From positions 12,782-76,781 of the forward strand of contig JAVEUP010000012.1 of NCBI GenBank assembly GCA_034005525.1: a DNA stretch of 64,000 nt. Direction: 5' to 3'. Made by a program: the position numbers and the translations under genes. Shown in pieces: positions 1 to 9,205 of the stretch; the first letter of the stretch is position 1; each line of letters opens with the position of its first letter. The stretch comes from PWXP01 sp034005525 (lineage in GTDB: Bacteria; Planctomycetota; Planctomycetia; Pirellulales; Thermoguttaceae). The notes beneath the pieces were generated by a model, which was given only the letters and a program-made list of their open reading frames with translations, made no database searches and was not told where the DNA came from.

Positions 1-828
1 GTGGGGCTCGTGGGCGCGCGGTTCCTCAGCCGGATGGTCGATATTCCGATGCGGCCTCTCGATGGAGTGCCCGAACCCGAACCGCTTGCCGACGACCAGT
101 TGCCCCCGCTGTGGCTGGCGCTGCTGCCGGTTGTGCTGCCGGTGATCCTGATTTCACTGAATACAGCCTCCCAAGCCTGGGTCGGGTCCGTGGTTGATCA
201 TGGCGCCGGAGCGTACGAAGGCGCCTGGCGCCGCCTTGCCGACGTTGCCGCGGTCACCGGCAACCCGAATCTGGCCCTGCTGCTGGCTGCCGTGGCGGCC
301 CTGGTCATGCTTGCACGCCAGCGGCGTCTGACGCTCCCGCAGCTCGCCCGCAGTACCGAGACCGCTTTGATGAGCGGCGGATTGATTATTCTGATCACGG
401 CCGGTGGAGGGGCGTTCGGCGCCATGTTGCGCCAGACGGGCATCGAAAGCACGCTGCGCGATGCGTTCGCCGACGGCGGACGCGGGGCCGGCATGACGCT
501 GCTGCTGCTGGGCTTTGGGGTGTCGGCCCTGCTGAAGGTCGCCCAAGGGTCCGGCACGGTCTGCATGATGGTCGCCTCCAGCATCATGGTCAGCCTCGGC
601 GCAACGCCGGAACTGCTCGGCTGCCACCCCGTGTACCTGGCCACGGCCATCGGCAGCGGATCGGTGGTCGGCTCCTGGATGAACGACAGCGGCTTCTGGA
701 TCTTCGCCCGCATGAGCGGACTGACGGAACTCGAGGCGTTGAAGACCTGGACCTTGCAGTTGGCCCTGCTTGGCCTGACGAGTCTTGCCCTCACGCTGCT
801 CCTGGCATGGCTGATGCCCCTCGTGTGA
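1..828 (+). CDS. GntP-family permease, C-terminal part (cut by window edge)
   Basis: The reading frame is open from the first base, so the GTG at the edge is probably an internal Val and the N-terminal half lies outside the window. The visible 275 residues contain several hydrophobic segments (about 35-55, 90-105, 125-145, 165-185, 205-225, 250-273) and Gly/Ser-rich stretches such as GSGTVCMMVASS and ATAIGSGSVVGSWMNDSGFW. These are typical of the last helices of gluconate/H+ symporters (GntP family, ion transporter superfamily). Family members take up sugar acids across the inner membrane. The exact substrate cannot be told from this fragment. It is followed by its own stop and a new promoter, so it probably ends its transcription unit. 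Confidence 0.85.
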   Translation: MGLVGARFLSRMVDIPMRPLDGVPEPEPLADDQLPPLWLALLPVVLPVILISLNTASQAWVGSVVDHGAGAYEGAWRRLADVAAVTGNPNLALLLAAVAALVMLARQRRLTLPQLARSTETALMSGGLIILITAGGGAFGAMLRQTGIESTLRDAFADGGRGAGMTLLLLGFGVSALLKVAQGSGTVCMMVASSIMVSLGATPELLGCHPVYLATAIGSGSVVGSWMNDSGFWIFARMSGLTELEALKTWTLQLALLGLTSLALTLLLAWLMPLV

Positions 829-841
829 GCCCTTGTGCCGT

Positions 842-870
842 TTGACAACAAGACGCCGGTGGCTTACACT
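842..870 (+). promoter_or_regulatory. sigma70-like promoter for the phosphatase gene
   Basis: TTGACA, a 17-base spacer and TACACT match the vegetative consensus well. The expected transcription start (about 877) is only about 8 bases before the ATG at 885, so the message would be almost leaderless. No Shine-Dalgarno sequence is seen. Confidence 0.5.
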
Positions 871-884
871 GCACTTGAGAATCG

Positions 885-1577
885 ATGCTTCCACGTACCA
901 TTGCAATCGGCGATATTCACGGCTATTCGGCGGCTTTGCGCGCCGTGCTGGCGGCGATTGAGCCCTGCGCACGCGACACCATCGTTACGCTGGGCGATTA
1001 CGTGGATCGGGGCCCGGACAGCCGCGGCGTGCTCGATACGCTCATTGAGCTGAGCGGGCGGTGCCGCCTGGTCCCGCTGTTGGGCAACCACGATCTATTA
1101 TTCCTCAGCGCGTGCGAAGGCCACGACGAGTTGGTCACCGGGTGGCTGGCATTCGGCGGTGATGCAACACTGGCTTCGTACGGCGGCCGTTTAACCGACG
1201 TGCCCCCCGAGCATCTCAACTTCCTGCGCAGTTGCAGGCGCTGTTTCGAGACGCCGCGGCACTTCTTCGTGCACGCGAGCTACCTGGAAGACAAGCCGCT
1301 CGCGGAGCAGCCGGACGAGGTGCTGTTCTGGGAATCGCTGCGCGACCGGCAGCCTCAGCGCCATTGCTCGGGGAAGACGGCCTTTGTGGGGCACACGGCA
1401 CAGAAGGCCCCCGTCGACATCCTTGACCTCGGACACCTGGTATGCATCGACACCTGGGTCTACGGCGACGGATGGCTGACGGCCCTCGACGTCGACACGC
1501 GCATCGTATGGCGGGCGGATCAGAATGGGGCGGAAGCCAAGGACCGGTCCTTCCGTAGAAGCCGCGATGCCACGTAG
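885..1577 (+). CDS. PPP-type metallophosphatase (serine/threonine phosphatase-like)
   Basis: This 230-residue protein carries the ordered metal-binding motifs of the PPP/calcineurin-like family: GDIHG (9-13), GDYVDRG (37-43) and GNHD (67-70), then FVHASY near 130 and FVGHT near 167 supplying the late His ligands. Family members (bacterial PrpA/PrpB, lambda phosphatase, and symmetrical Ap4A hydrolase relatives) remove phosphate from proteins or dinucleotides using two metal ions. The length fits the small bacterial type. There is no signal peptide or membrane segment, so it is cytoplasmic. It has its own promoter and no obvious operon partner. The true substrate cannot be inferred from the sequence. 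Confidence 0.9.
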   Translation: MLPRTIAIGDIHGYSAALRAVLAAIEPCARDTIVTLGDYVDRGPDSRGVLDTLIELSGRCRLVPLLGNHDLLFLSACEGHDELVTGWLAFGGDATLASYGGRLTDVPPEHLNFLRSCRRCFETPRHFFVHASYLEDKPLAEQPDEVLFWESLRDRQPQRHCSGKTAFVGHTAQKAPVDILDLGHLVCIDTWVYGDGWLTALDVDTRIVWRADQNGAEAKDRSFRRSRDAT

Positions 1578-1664
1578 CCGCCGCCGCTCCGTGTGACGAC
1601 AGCCGGCAAGAACCGGAGAGTTATGGATTGGGCCGATCCTGCGTCCTGAATGGGAGAATCCACC

Positions 1665-4064
1665 GTGCTGCCAGTATTCGCCGCGATCTTGCTCCTGACG
1701 CCTTCTCTTGCCGCAGGCGAGAAGACAGCCCCGACGGTCGCGGCGTTGTTTGCCGAGGCGGCCAGACGCGACGAAGGGCGGTGGGAGCGCCACTACCAGC
1801 CCGAGCCGCCGCACGAGAGTGTCTCCGCTCGCGGGTTGATGTCTTATGCGCTGACCTTGGCCGAGGCAGGCATGCACAACGACCGCCTGCCCCGGCTGAT
1901 GGAACTGATCGAGCGGATGCAGGACCGCGATCCCGAGAGCCCGGATTACGGCAACCTATGGTGGTACTGGCGCGACGGGGCGGTGACCGACCGGAACTCG
2001 GTCGAGTTTGTCACGCAAACCGCCACCCGCCTTTGGGTGAGGCACGGCTTGAAACTTCCGCCGGATGTCGCGACGCCGCTGATGCGGATCATGACGCTCG
2101 GAGCGGAAGGGTGCCTGCGGCATCGGGTGCCGGTGTGGTACACGAACATCGCGATTCTCAACGCCTCGAATCTGATTGCACTGGGCGAGATTCTCGACGA
2201 CACGGCGGTGGCCGAGGCAGGCTACCGGCGGCTGAAGGACATCTGCCTGTGGACGTGGAAGTTCGGCGTCACCGAGTATGTGAGCCCGACGTACTACGCG
2301 GTCAACCTCGACGGCCTGCGGTGGATTGCGGCACGCGCCGGACAGGCCGAGGGCCGCCGGCAGGCGGAAGCGCTCCTGGAACTGCTGGCAACCGACATTG
2401 GCGCCAACTGGTGGCCGCCGGCCGAAAGGCTGGCCGGGGCGCACAGCCGCAGCTACAACTACCTGCACGGAATCGGGGGGCTTGACGAACGCCTGGCACT
2501 GGCCGGCTGGCTTCCGTTGCAGATTCGACCGAGCATCCACCATGCCGACGCCTTCTGCGACGACTGGTCGCTTCCTGCGGCTGCGCGGGAGTTGGCTGGG
2601 CGGTTGGCGCGGCGCGTCCGGCAACGCTGGGGTGAAGGGCACGCCGAGGTCCGCTCCGCCGTGCTGTTGCCCGATATCACGTTGAGCACTGCCTCGGCCT
2701 ACTACGGCAGCCAGGACGTGCCGATGGCCGTCGATCTGCCGGGCGGCCGTTCGACGGTGCGTTGCTACTTCATTGCCGACGGCCGCGACGATCCCTACGG
2801 CACGCAGCGCTACCCGACCGGCCGCGCCGGCCATATGAAAGCGCTTCACCTCTCCTGCTTCTGGGCGGCCGCGCAGCGCGGCCCCGACGCCGTCGGCCTG
2901 GCCGTCTATCGTGCCGAGGACCTCGTGCATCCTGAAAGGACCGGCCTGAAGAGCCACTTCGTCTTTCGCCGGGAGCATCAGGGCCTTTGGATCGGAGACC
3001 GGCGCGTTGATCTGGCTCCGTCCACCGCGGGCGAGTCGGGGCATGCCGGCGTGGCGCTCGGCGAGGCGGTCGTCGTGCGTTACGGTACGGCGGCGCTGGG
3101 TGTTCGCGTGTTGGTGGCCCAATGCCGCGATGGCAGCCCGGCTCTCGTGAGCCTTGTCGACGATACCAATCCGCACGGGGCGATGCGGTTGTCCGTGGAA
3201 CATGAATCGGCCCCGGGAATCGCCGAGTCGGCGGCGGCCGCGTTCTGGGTGCGCATTGGCAGCGGGCTGGCCGACGACGCGGCCTTTGCCGATTGGAGGG
3301 ACGCCTTCATGGCAGCCGAACCACACGTGCACGTCGTGCCGCCGGTTTTCGAAGCCAATGGGGCGGATTCGGCCGGCCAGTTCCAGCTTCGGGCGCCGGG
3401 AGAGGAAGGGCTGGTGGCGGTTGAGGTATCGGCCGGATCGCACGGCATCGGACGCGTCTCGCTCGACCCGCCCCCCACCGACGCGATTCTGGAAATCGAC
3501 GGGCAGCAGGTCGGCCGTCCCTTGTTGGCGGACCTGTTGCCGGTGCGGGAGTACGTCGAAGGGGCCGACAAGGCCAAGGTTCTTACGGTTCCCAACGATG
3601 GTCCGCTCCTGTTCGGAGCCCAAACGGGCCTTCGCTTCGGCGGCATGGAGATCGGGCTGGACGACGAAGCCTCCGGGGGCGCGTACGTCGGCTCGACGGT
3701 CGACCGGTATCAGGCAGCCCGGTTCGGCAGTGTCCGGTGGTCGCTTGACGTGCCGGAGGCCGGCCGCTATTGGCTCTGGGGCCGCGTTCTGGCACGGGAT
3801 CCGCAGACCGATAGTTTCTACGTGCAGTTGCTCGGGCCCGAGGGCGCCATCGTTCCTCGCACGGCCTGGCACACGCGCACGGCCCCGAGCTGGACCTGGC
3901 GGGTTTTCGAGTCGCACCCGGCACGGGAACCCATCCCGTTGGACCTCCCAGCCGCCAGGGTCGAACTGATCCTCCGCGTTCGCGAGCCCGGCACGAAGAT
4001 CGACCACCTCATGCTTACCCGCGATCCCGACGCGCGCCCCGAGCAATTCCATGCGCCGGAGTAG
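1665..4064 (+). CDS. secreted protein with helical toroid-like domain and C-terminal carbohydrate-binding-like domain
   Basis: A GTG start is preferred because GGGAG lies 8 bases upstream and the product then begins with a clean signal peptide (MLPVFAAILLLTPSLAAG). An ATG at 1650 is the alternative. Of 799 residues, about 30-330 are helical with repeated Trp/Tyr-rich motifs (NLWWYW, YTNIAILNASN, SPTYYAVN, NWWPPAER, SYNYLHGIGGL). This resembles the (alpha/alpha) toroid of polysaccharide lyases of the hyaluronidase/heparinase type. The middle is beta-rich. The last roughly 140 residues (DRYQAARFGSVRWSLDV onward) look like a jelly-roll carbohydrate-binding module. A role in polysaccharide breakdown outside the inner membrane is an inference. 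The catalytic Asn/His/Tyr/Arg set of the lyases could not be assigned with confidence. Confidence 0.7.
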   Translation: MLPVFAAILLLTPSLAAGEKTAPTVAALFAEAARRDEGRWERHYQPEPPHESVSARGLMSYALTLAEAGMHNDRLPRLMELIERMQDRDPESPDYGNLWWYWRDGAVTDRNSVEFVTQTATRLWVRHGLKLPPDVATPLMRIMTLGAEGCLRHRVPVWYTNIAILNASNLIALGEILDDTAVAEAGYRRLKDICLWTWKFGVTEYVSPTYYAVNLDGLRWIAARAGQAEGRRQAEALLELLATDIGANWWPPAERLAGAHSRSYNYLHGIGGLDERLALAGWLPLQIRPSIHHADAFCDDWSLPAAARELAGRLARRVRQRWGEGHAEVRSAVLLPDITLSTASAYYGSQDVPMAVDLPGGRSTVRCYFIADGRDDPYGTQRYPTGRAGHMKALHLSCFWAAAQRGPDAVGLAVYRAEDLVHPERTGLKSHFVFRREHQGLWIGDRRVDLAPSTAGESGHAGVALGEAVVVRYGTAALGVRVLVAQCRDGSPALVSLVDDTNPHGAMRLSVEHESAPGIAESAAAAFWVRIGSGLADDAAFADWRDAFMAAEPHVHVVPPVFEANGADSAGQFQLRAPGEEGLVAVEVSAGSHGIGRVSLDPPPTDAILEIDGQQVGRPLLADLLPVREYVEGADKAKVLTVPNDGPLLFGAQTGLRFGGMEIGLDDEASGGAYVGSTVDRYQAARFGSVRWSLDVPEAGRYWLWGRVLARDPQTDSFYVQLLGPEGAIVPRTAWHTRTAPSWTWRVFESHPAREPIPLDLPAARVELILRVREPGTKIDHLMLTRDPDARPEQFHAPE

Positions 4065-4121
4065 TGCGGAGTGTAGGGCGCCGGGCAACCATGGCGGCCA
4101 GTGCCGTTTGAAAGCCCTTGA

Positions 4122-6473
4122 TCAGTGCTTCCGGTGTGCGGCGTCACCCGTTTCGGAGCATTCGGCATCCGAGGGTTGTTTCCGAAGGCACTCGGCCACG
4201 GCCGCCAACAACGTATGCCGGTCGATTGGCTTGGCAAGATACTGGTCGCATCCGGCTTCGAGGCATTTCTGCCGGTCGTGCTTCATGGCGTGGGCCGTCA
4301 AGGCGATGATGGGGCCTGCGTATCCGGCCCGACGCAATTGGCGTACGGCCTCGTAACCGTCCATGACCGGCATTTGCATGTCCATGAGGATCAGGTCGAA
4401 TGGGACGGCCTCCTTTCCATCCGGCGCTTTCCCGTCATTGTCAAAGACGCTTCGGTTTGATCGCCCGGCCAGTGCCTTCTGGACGGCGATCCGACCGTCC
4501 TCAGCAACAGTCACTTCGACTCCCGCTTTCTTGAGAAGGAAAGTGATGAGGCGCTGGTTGTCCAGGCCATCCTCAGCCAGGAGGATGTGGCAGTCGAAGC
4601 GAACTTGGGTAGAGGTCGCGTCCTTGGAGACACACTCGCTCGGCAAGCAGGAATCGTTGCTGAGGCTGTTCAGCATCGGAACCCCGTCCAGCGGTCCGGT
4701 AGCGACAGTGAGGCTGAACGTACTCCCCACGCCCGGGCGGCTGCTCACGGTGATATCCCCGCCCAGAAGTTGAGCCAGCCGCCTGCTGATGGCCAGCCCC
4801 AGTCCGCTTCCTCCGAAACGGCGGCTTGTCGAGCTATCGGCCTGAGAAAAGGGCTCGAAGAGCCCGGGCAACTGATCTTCATCCAGGCCGATGCCTGTAT
4901 CGATGACGTCAAAACACAGTTGGGGCTGGTCGCCGTTGGACGGGAGCATCCTCACGCGGAACCGAATGCTCCCTGCCTCGGTGAACTTGATGGCGTTTCC
5001 CACGAGGTTGATCAGGATTTGCCGAAGCCGAGTCGCATCGCTTTGAATCGTGGTGGGAAGAGGCCCCAAGGACTCAACGAGCAGGAGAAGCCCTTTCGCG
5101 TCGGCACGGACTTTCATCAGGGATGCAACCTCGGAAGCAATGCGGGAAGGTGAGCAGGCCACGCGCTCGATGCCCATCTTTCCAGCCTCGACCCTGGACA
5201 GGTCGAGAATATCGTTGATCAACTGCAAGAGGTACTGGCCGTTGCGTTTGATGATCTCAGCGAAACTGGCGTTCCCGGGATCGCCCACCTGTTCCGCCAG
5301 CACATCGGCAAATCCCAAGATTGCCGTCATGGGAGTTCGGATTTCATGGCTCATATTCGCCAGGAACTCGCTCTTTGCCCGGCTGGCTTGCTGGGCGGCC
5401 GACGAGGCCTCGCGCAAATGCTGCATCGATTCACGCAGGCGCCGGAGCATGTCGTTGATGGCAGAACCCAAATCGGCCAACTCGTCGCTGCCGGAAACCT
5501 GGATACTCGGCGTGGGATGGCCCCTTTCGGCCGATTTCTTGACGTCGCGAGCAAGGCGGAGCAAGCGGGATAGGACTAGGCGGTTCATAAGGAACCACAC
5601 AAGCACGCCGAAGCAAACGCTCACGATCAAGAAGAACGCGGCGGAGTAGACCAGGCTGAGGCGGCCCTGCGCCATTACGTCGCGAGGTACATGCATGGCG
5701 CCAAGCACGGCCGGCTTGCCGTGGACGTCGGGCAGCACGAAGTAGCCGGCCACCCATTCGCTGTCGAGCACGCGAACCAGTGGTCTGTTGGCACCAGCGG
5801 CGTCGGCCATCACGGCTCGCTGCTCGGCCGAGAGGTCCGGGGCATCCAACGGGAAGAACTCCAGCGAAAGATGTGCCAGTTTGGAGAGGCGACTTGTTTC
5901 CGCGTCATCCAGCCATCGTCCCATAACAAGCGTGCCCCGCACCGGTCCCTCCCGATTGCTCTTGAGGATCGGCCCGGCCACCACGAGCATCGGTCCTTCG
6001 GGAAACACCAACAGCCCGGCGCGAGCAGGTCCTGGCAGGTCGTCGCAGAACAAGAGGTCGGGATGGAGCGTTCCCCGCCGGAGGCTTTCGGGAAAGGAAT
6101 CCGCCTCTCCCGAGACCGCCCCAATTGCCTTCCCGAAGACCAGACAGCCGGCGCGATCGACGAATACCATCATGTTCAGTTCGAGCGTTTCCAGCGAATC
6201 GTCGTTGAGGTTATTGTCGCGGTAATCTGCGTTGGCGTCCTGGGCGAAGTGCCAGGTATCGTCCCAGTTGGACCAGTCGCCGACTGTTCTCGCCAAGGCC
6301 GCCAACTGCTCGTCGAGGGCCGCTCGCGCACGGTTTGCATAGTCGAAGACCATTTCCTCCTCGAGTTCCGCGAAGCCGTGCCAAATGATAATGCCGCCCG
6401 GTACCATCAGCGCCAAGAAGAGGCCAACCAGCGACGCGCCGGTAATCAGCAAGGTCTTGTTTTGCAGGTTCAT
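4122..6473 (-). CDS. hybrid sensor histidine kinase (CHASE4-HAMP-HisKA-HATPase-REC)
   Basis: This is a 783-residue membrane kinase. One helix (about 8-28) precedes a periplasmic CHASE4-like sensor domain (about 45-260, with the motif VGDWSNWDDTW at 64-74). A second helix follows (about 274-300), then a HAMP linker, then the dimerisation/phosphoacceptor site NMSHEIRTP with His376. The ATPase domain has an N box (NLVGNAIKF) and G boxes (DTGIG, GGSGLGL). The C-terminal receiver domain has acceptor Asp698 in LILMDMQMP and a conserved Lys in YLAKP. No Hpt domain is present, so the phosphate must pass to a partner encoded elsewhere. Translation can also be read from 6554, but the ATG at 6473 begins directly before the first helix. 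No response regulator lies next to it. Confidence 0.92.
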   Translation of the reverse strand: MNLQNKTLLITGASLVGLFLALMVPGGIIIWHGFAELEEEMVFDYANRARAALDEQLAALARTVGDWSNWDDTWHFAQDANADYRDNNLNDDSLETLELNMMVFVDRAGCLVFGKAIGAVSGEADSFPESLRRGTLHPDLLFCDDLPGPARAGLLVFPEGPMLVVAGPILKSNREGPVRGTLVMGRWLDDAETSRLSKLAHLSLEFFPLDAPDLSAEQRAVMADAAGANRPLVRVLDSEWVAGYFVLPDVHGKPAVLGAMHVPRDVMAQGRLSLVYSAAFFLIVSVCFGVLVWFLMNRLVLSRLLRLARDVKKSAERGHPTPSIQVSGSDELADLGSAINDMLRRLRESMQHLREASSAAQQASRAKSEFLANMSHEIRTPMTAILGFADVLAEQVGDPGNASFAEIIKRNGQYLLQLINDILDLSRVEAGKMGIERVACSPSRIASEVASLMKVRADAKGLLLLVESLGPLPTTIQSDATRLRQILINLVGNAIKFTEAGSIRFRVRMLPSNGDQPQLCFDVIDTGIGLDEDQLPGLFEPFSQADSSTSRRFGGSGLGLAISRRLAQLLGGDITVSSRPGVGSTFSLTVATGPLDGVPMLNSLSNDSCLPSECVSKDATSTQVRFDCHILLAEDGLDNQRLITFLLKKAGVEVTVAEDGRIAVQKALAGRSNRSVFDNDGKAPDGKEAVPFDLILMDMQMPVMDGYEAVRQLRRAGYAGPIIALTAHAMKHDRQKCLEAGCDQYLAKPIDRHTLLAAVAECLRKQPSDAECSETGDAAHRKH

Positions 6474-6628
6474 GGATGCCAGTTGTGGATTGCGCGGGCA
6501 GGCTCCGTGACGCGACGGCACCGCCAAGACTTGGTCTGTGCCGCGGCACGGCAATAGGCTACCGAACGACTCGAAGGGCGCAGAAGAACCCCATAAAGCG
6601 TAGCTTGCAGACGGCCTCGCTGCCGTAG

Positions 6629-6809
6629 CCCGGATTATTCATGACGACGATGTAAGGTGGTGACAAGCACGCCAAGACCCTGGTGGGTTTTCGGTCGCTT
6701 GGCCAGGCCTGCTTCCAGCGCACGGCGTGCAAACCAGCCTGGGCGTGGCTAGCGCAGGCCCACCAAGGGCTTACGCGACCTTGCCCCACCCCAGCATGAA
6801 TAATCCGGG
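6629..6809. repeat. palindromic element family I, copy A (complete)
   Basis: This is a 181-bp element with perfect 15-bp terminal inverted repeats CCCGGATTATTCATG / CATGAATAATCCGGG. Inside is a second, imperfect inverted pair (GACCCTGGTGGG near 6676, CCCACCAAGGGC near 6760). It has no coding capacity. It lies between the divergent kinase and porin genes, so it could be transcribed with the porin leader. Related copies lie at 14096, 52988, 27261, 31221 and 8399. Confidence 0.85.
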
Positions 6810-6972
6810 GTAGACCTGCAATAGGGCCCGACGCCGATTGTATTAAGTCTGCTTGCCCGTTCGCCACCCGATGTCGGCGGATTAGTGAACTGCCGGCGGC
6901 AGGCAAGCCGACCTAACAAAGGGTAAAGGCCCCTTCCACAGTCCCACCTTCCGTCACCATCGCGCCGATGAC

Positions 6973-8397
6973 ATGGCCCATCAAACAGCACAATTGCCAG
7001 AGAGATATTGCTGGGCCGTAATCGCCATAGTACTTTTAGCTGGGTTATCGCCAGCCCTGGCTGGGGTCCGGTCTGGCGGGTTACCGGGCGCTGGCTCGTA
7101 TGACGCGATGCGGGACTCCCAGAGCATTAACGAGGCTACCGAGGCGGAGTTGGACAGGCAAGCCGAAGCTGAGCGCCAGAGCGAGGACGAGAGTGAGGAG
7201 GACGAGAGTCGGGATGATGACCCTGCCTGCAAGAGGCTCAGCCGCCTTTTGTTTCCTCCGGCCTTTTCGGAACGGACGGGCGTTTCGGTCGAGGGCTGGC
7301 TCAACCAGGGCTTTACCTGGAACCCGACTAACCCCGCTGACCGTTTCAATGGCCCTCTCTGCCACAACGACCGGGCCAACGAGTACCAACTCAACCAGCT
7401 TTATGTTCTCTGTGAGCGGCCGGCCGATAGCGTGGGCGACGAACTTTCGTTCGGGTTCCGCGGCGACTTGATTTACGGGACCGACGCGTTTCTGTTCCAG
7501 TCGCTCGGGCTGGACGACCGGACCGTTCCGGACCATGACAGCCGCTTCTACAAACTCGCCTTCCCCCAGCTTTACGTGGAAGGATTCGTGCCGGTCGGGC
7601 CGGGCGTGAAGATTCAGATCGGGAAGTTCTTCACCCTGGTCGGTTACGAGTACGGCCTGGCCACGGAAGACTTCTTCTATTCCCACACGTTGGCCTACAA
7701 TGGGATCGCCTTCGCGCTGACTGGGATCCTCCTGACCGTCGATCTGACCGACCAGGTCAGCACGTCGCACGGGGTGCACCGGGGTTCCGATGTTTGGGAG
7801 GACAACAATAATGAACTGGGTTACCTCGGCTATGTTTCCTGGACCAGCCACGACGAGAGGACCACGGTCTACGGCGCCGTGCAGTTTGCCCCCGAACAGG
7901 ACGAGCGGGCCGACTGGCAGAGCCTTAGCGGCGAACCCGGCCCCGACGCGCCCGGCCGCAGCCTCAATCGGACGAACTGTTCCGCGACTCTGGAACATCA
8001 GGTGACCGAGAAGCTGCAGTACGTCTTCAATCACGACTACTTCTTCCAGAGCGGCGCCCCGGAGTACGGCTTCTACGACGCCCAAGCATACGCTTTCACG
8101 CAGTATCTCTACTACGATGTCAGCGACAGAGTCCGGGCCGGTCTGCGCGTGGAGATACTCCGTGACGAGACGGGGTTCCTGGTCTCCGGTTTTCGCTCAT
8201 CGAATCCGGCGGCGCCGGGGCTCTATACGAATCTGACGCTCGGGCTGAACATCCGTCAGGGAAAGTGCATTCTCTGGCGGCCCGAAATTCGCTGGGACTG
8301 GCAGGACCGCGACGATCCGTCCGACGCGCCGGCCTTCAACGCCGGCCGAGCAAGCCATCAGTCTCTCTTCGCGCTGGACATGGTCGTCCGGTTCTAG
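6973..8397 (+). CDS. outer-membrane porin, BBP2/OmpL-like
   Basis: The 474-residue product has an N-terminal signal peptide (hydrophobic 14-30, ending LSPALAG), then an acidic linker (about 55-80, rich in Glu/Asp/Arg). A beta-barrel follows with many alternating strands and aromatic girdle residues. Motifs such as GWLNQGFTWNP, NEYQLNQLY, LYVEGFVPVG, KIQIGKFFTLVGYEYG and FFYSHTLAYNGI are typical of planctomycete beta-barrel porin-2 (OmpL-like) proteins. The last residue is Phe (LDMVVRF), the usual end signal of outer-membrane barrels. It is expected to let small solutes through the outer membrane. No Shine-Dalgarno is evident before the ATG at 6973. An element fragment starts one base after the stop codon. 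Confidence 0.88.
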   Translation: MAHQTAQLPERYCWAVIAIVLLAGLSPALAGVRSGGLPGAGSYDAMRDSQSINEATEAELDRQAEAERQSEDESEEDESRDDDPACKRLSRLLFPPAFSERTGVSVEGWLNQGFTWNPTNPADRFNGPLCHNDRANEYQLNQLYVLCERPADSVGDELSFGFRGDLIYGTDAFLFQSLGLDDRTVPDHDSRFYKLAFPQLYVEGFVPVGPGVKIQIGKFFTLVGYEYGLATEDFFYSHTLAYNGIAFALTGILLTVDLTDQVSTSHGVHRGSDVWEDNNNELGYLGYVSWTSHDERTTVYGAVQFAPEQDERADWQSLSGEPGPDAPGRSLNRTNCSATLEHQVTEKLQYVFNHDYFFQSGAPEYGFYDAQAYAFTQYLYYDVSDRVRAGLRVEILRDETGFLVSGFRSSNPAAPGLYTNLTLGLNIRQGKCILWRPEIRWDWQDRDDPSDAPAFNAGRASHQSLFALDMVVRF

Positions 8398-8398
8398 T

Positions 8399-8455
8399 CC
8401 CGGACTATTCGCGCAGGGCGGGACAAGGTCGGGCCAGGTGCTTGGTGACGTTGCA
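8399..8455. repeat. degenerate end of palindromic element family I
   Basis: CCCGGACTATTCGCGCAGGG matches the terminal 20 bases of copy B (14096) with a few changes. The similarity fades after GCTTGGTGACG. It starts one base after the porin stop codon, in the 3' gap between the convergent porin and small membrane protein genes. The rest of the gap to 8681 shows nothing recognisable. Confidence 0.45.
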
Positions 8456-8681
8456 TCAAAAGGATTGCGTTCATTTCCGCCCTCCACAAAGTCGAGATCA
8501 AGTTCGGCCGACGGCCGCGCCGGCACCGGACGTTCCGGCAATGGGCACATCACGCGTTAGGCAATTCACTTCATCGGTTGAATCATCAGTTTGGGGATCG
8601 GGTGGCTTGTCGCTCATGTTAGTGCATTCGAAGGAAGGCTTCTGCGGAATGCAAGAGCTTCACACCAGTGCCTGCCGCTGC

Positions 8682-8864
8682 TCAATTGCCCGATTCTACA
8701 AAGACCCACCTCAGTGGCAAGAGCGCCAACAGCAGGAATATTCCCAGCCGGAACCAGTTGCCGTAGTTGGGCCGCCGGACCTCTGCAGGCGAAGTAGGAG
8801 ACCATGCGTATGGATTCCCCTTCCCGTCGATACCGAGAAGCGATTCCGCCGATTCCCGTGACAT
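8682..8864 (-). CDS. small membrane protein, 60 residues
   Basis: A 60-residue protein that begins MSRESAESLLGID and ends with one strongly hydrophobic segment (about 40-56, GIFLLLALLPLRWVFV). The ATG shares its A with the TGA stop of the upstream gene (TGATG at 8866-8862), a classic translational coupling arrangement. No known family is recognised. It is probably a subunit or accessory of the preceding small membrane protein, since the two are co-translated. Confidence 0.55.
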   Translation of the reverse strand: MSRESAESLLGIDGKGNPYAWSPTSPAEVRRPNYGNWFRLGIFLLLALLPLRWVFVESGN

Positions 8865-9151
8865 CAGACCGACGCGTAACACGGCAAGAGAATAAAGAGC
8901 ACCACCCAGACGAACGCCGCCTCGGTCAGCCCCTGGGTGCGCGGTGTGCGGAAGAACACCCACGCCCACGTCGCGACAATCGCCACCCCCGGCCAGAACC
9001 CGGCCCAGCCGAATGTCGCCAGCGATGCCGCCAGCATCGCCACGGCATAGCATACGCGCACGAGGCGGCTGCGGTGGTCCAGTGTCCATCCGCTTCGCAG
9101 ACCGTCGGACTCGCCATGCGGAAACGGACTGGACGATCGATTGGCACTCAT
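8864..9151 (-). CDS. small membrane protein, 95 residues
   Basis: The 95-residue product has a polar N-terminus (about 1-28) and then two hydrophobic segments (about 32-65, split near WAGFWPG, and 75-92). GGAG lies 7 bases before the ATG. It is followed by the overlapping 60-residue gene and preceded by the WD40 membrane protein on the same strand (54 bases apart), so the three may be one transcript. No family is recognised. The run of Ala/Val/Trp residues and a charged loop (FFRTPRTQG) are consistent with an inner-membrane protein. Confidence 0.6.
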   Translation of the reverse strand: MSANRSSSPFPHGESDGLRSGWTLDHRSRLVRVCYAVAMLAASLATFGWAGFWPGVAIVATWAWVFFRTPRTQGLTEAAFVWVVLFILLPCYASV

Positions 9152-9205
9152 GGATCACTCCGGTGTAGAAGTCAAACGCGAAGCGTAAGCCATGTGAATC
9201 GCTAC

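Noticed and set aside
1956..4088. Long open reading frame (710 codons) on the minus strand
   Set aside because: It is the shadow of the secreted toroid-like gene on the plus strand in GC-rich DNA; no domain, signal or codon pattern supports it.
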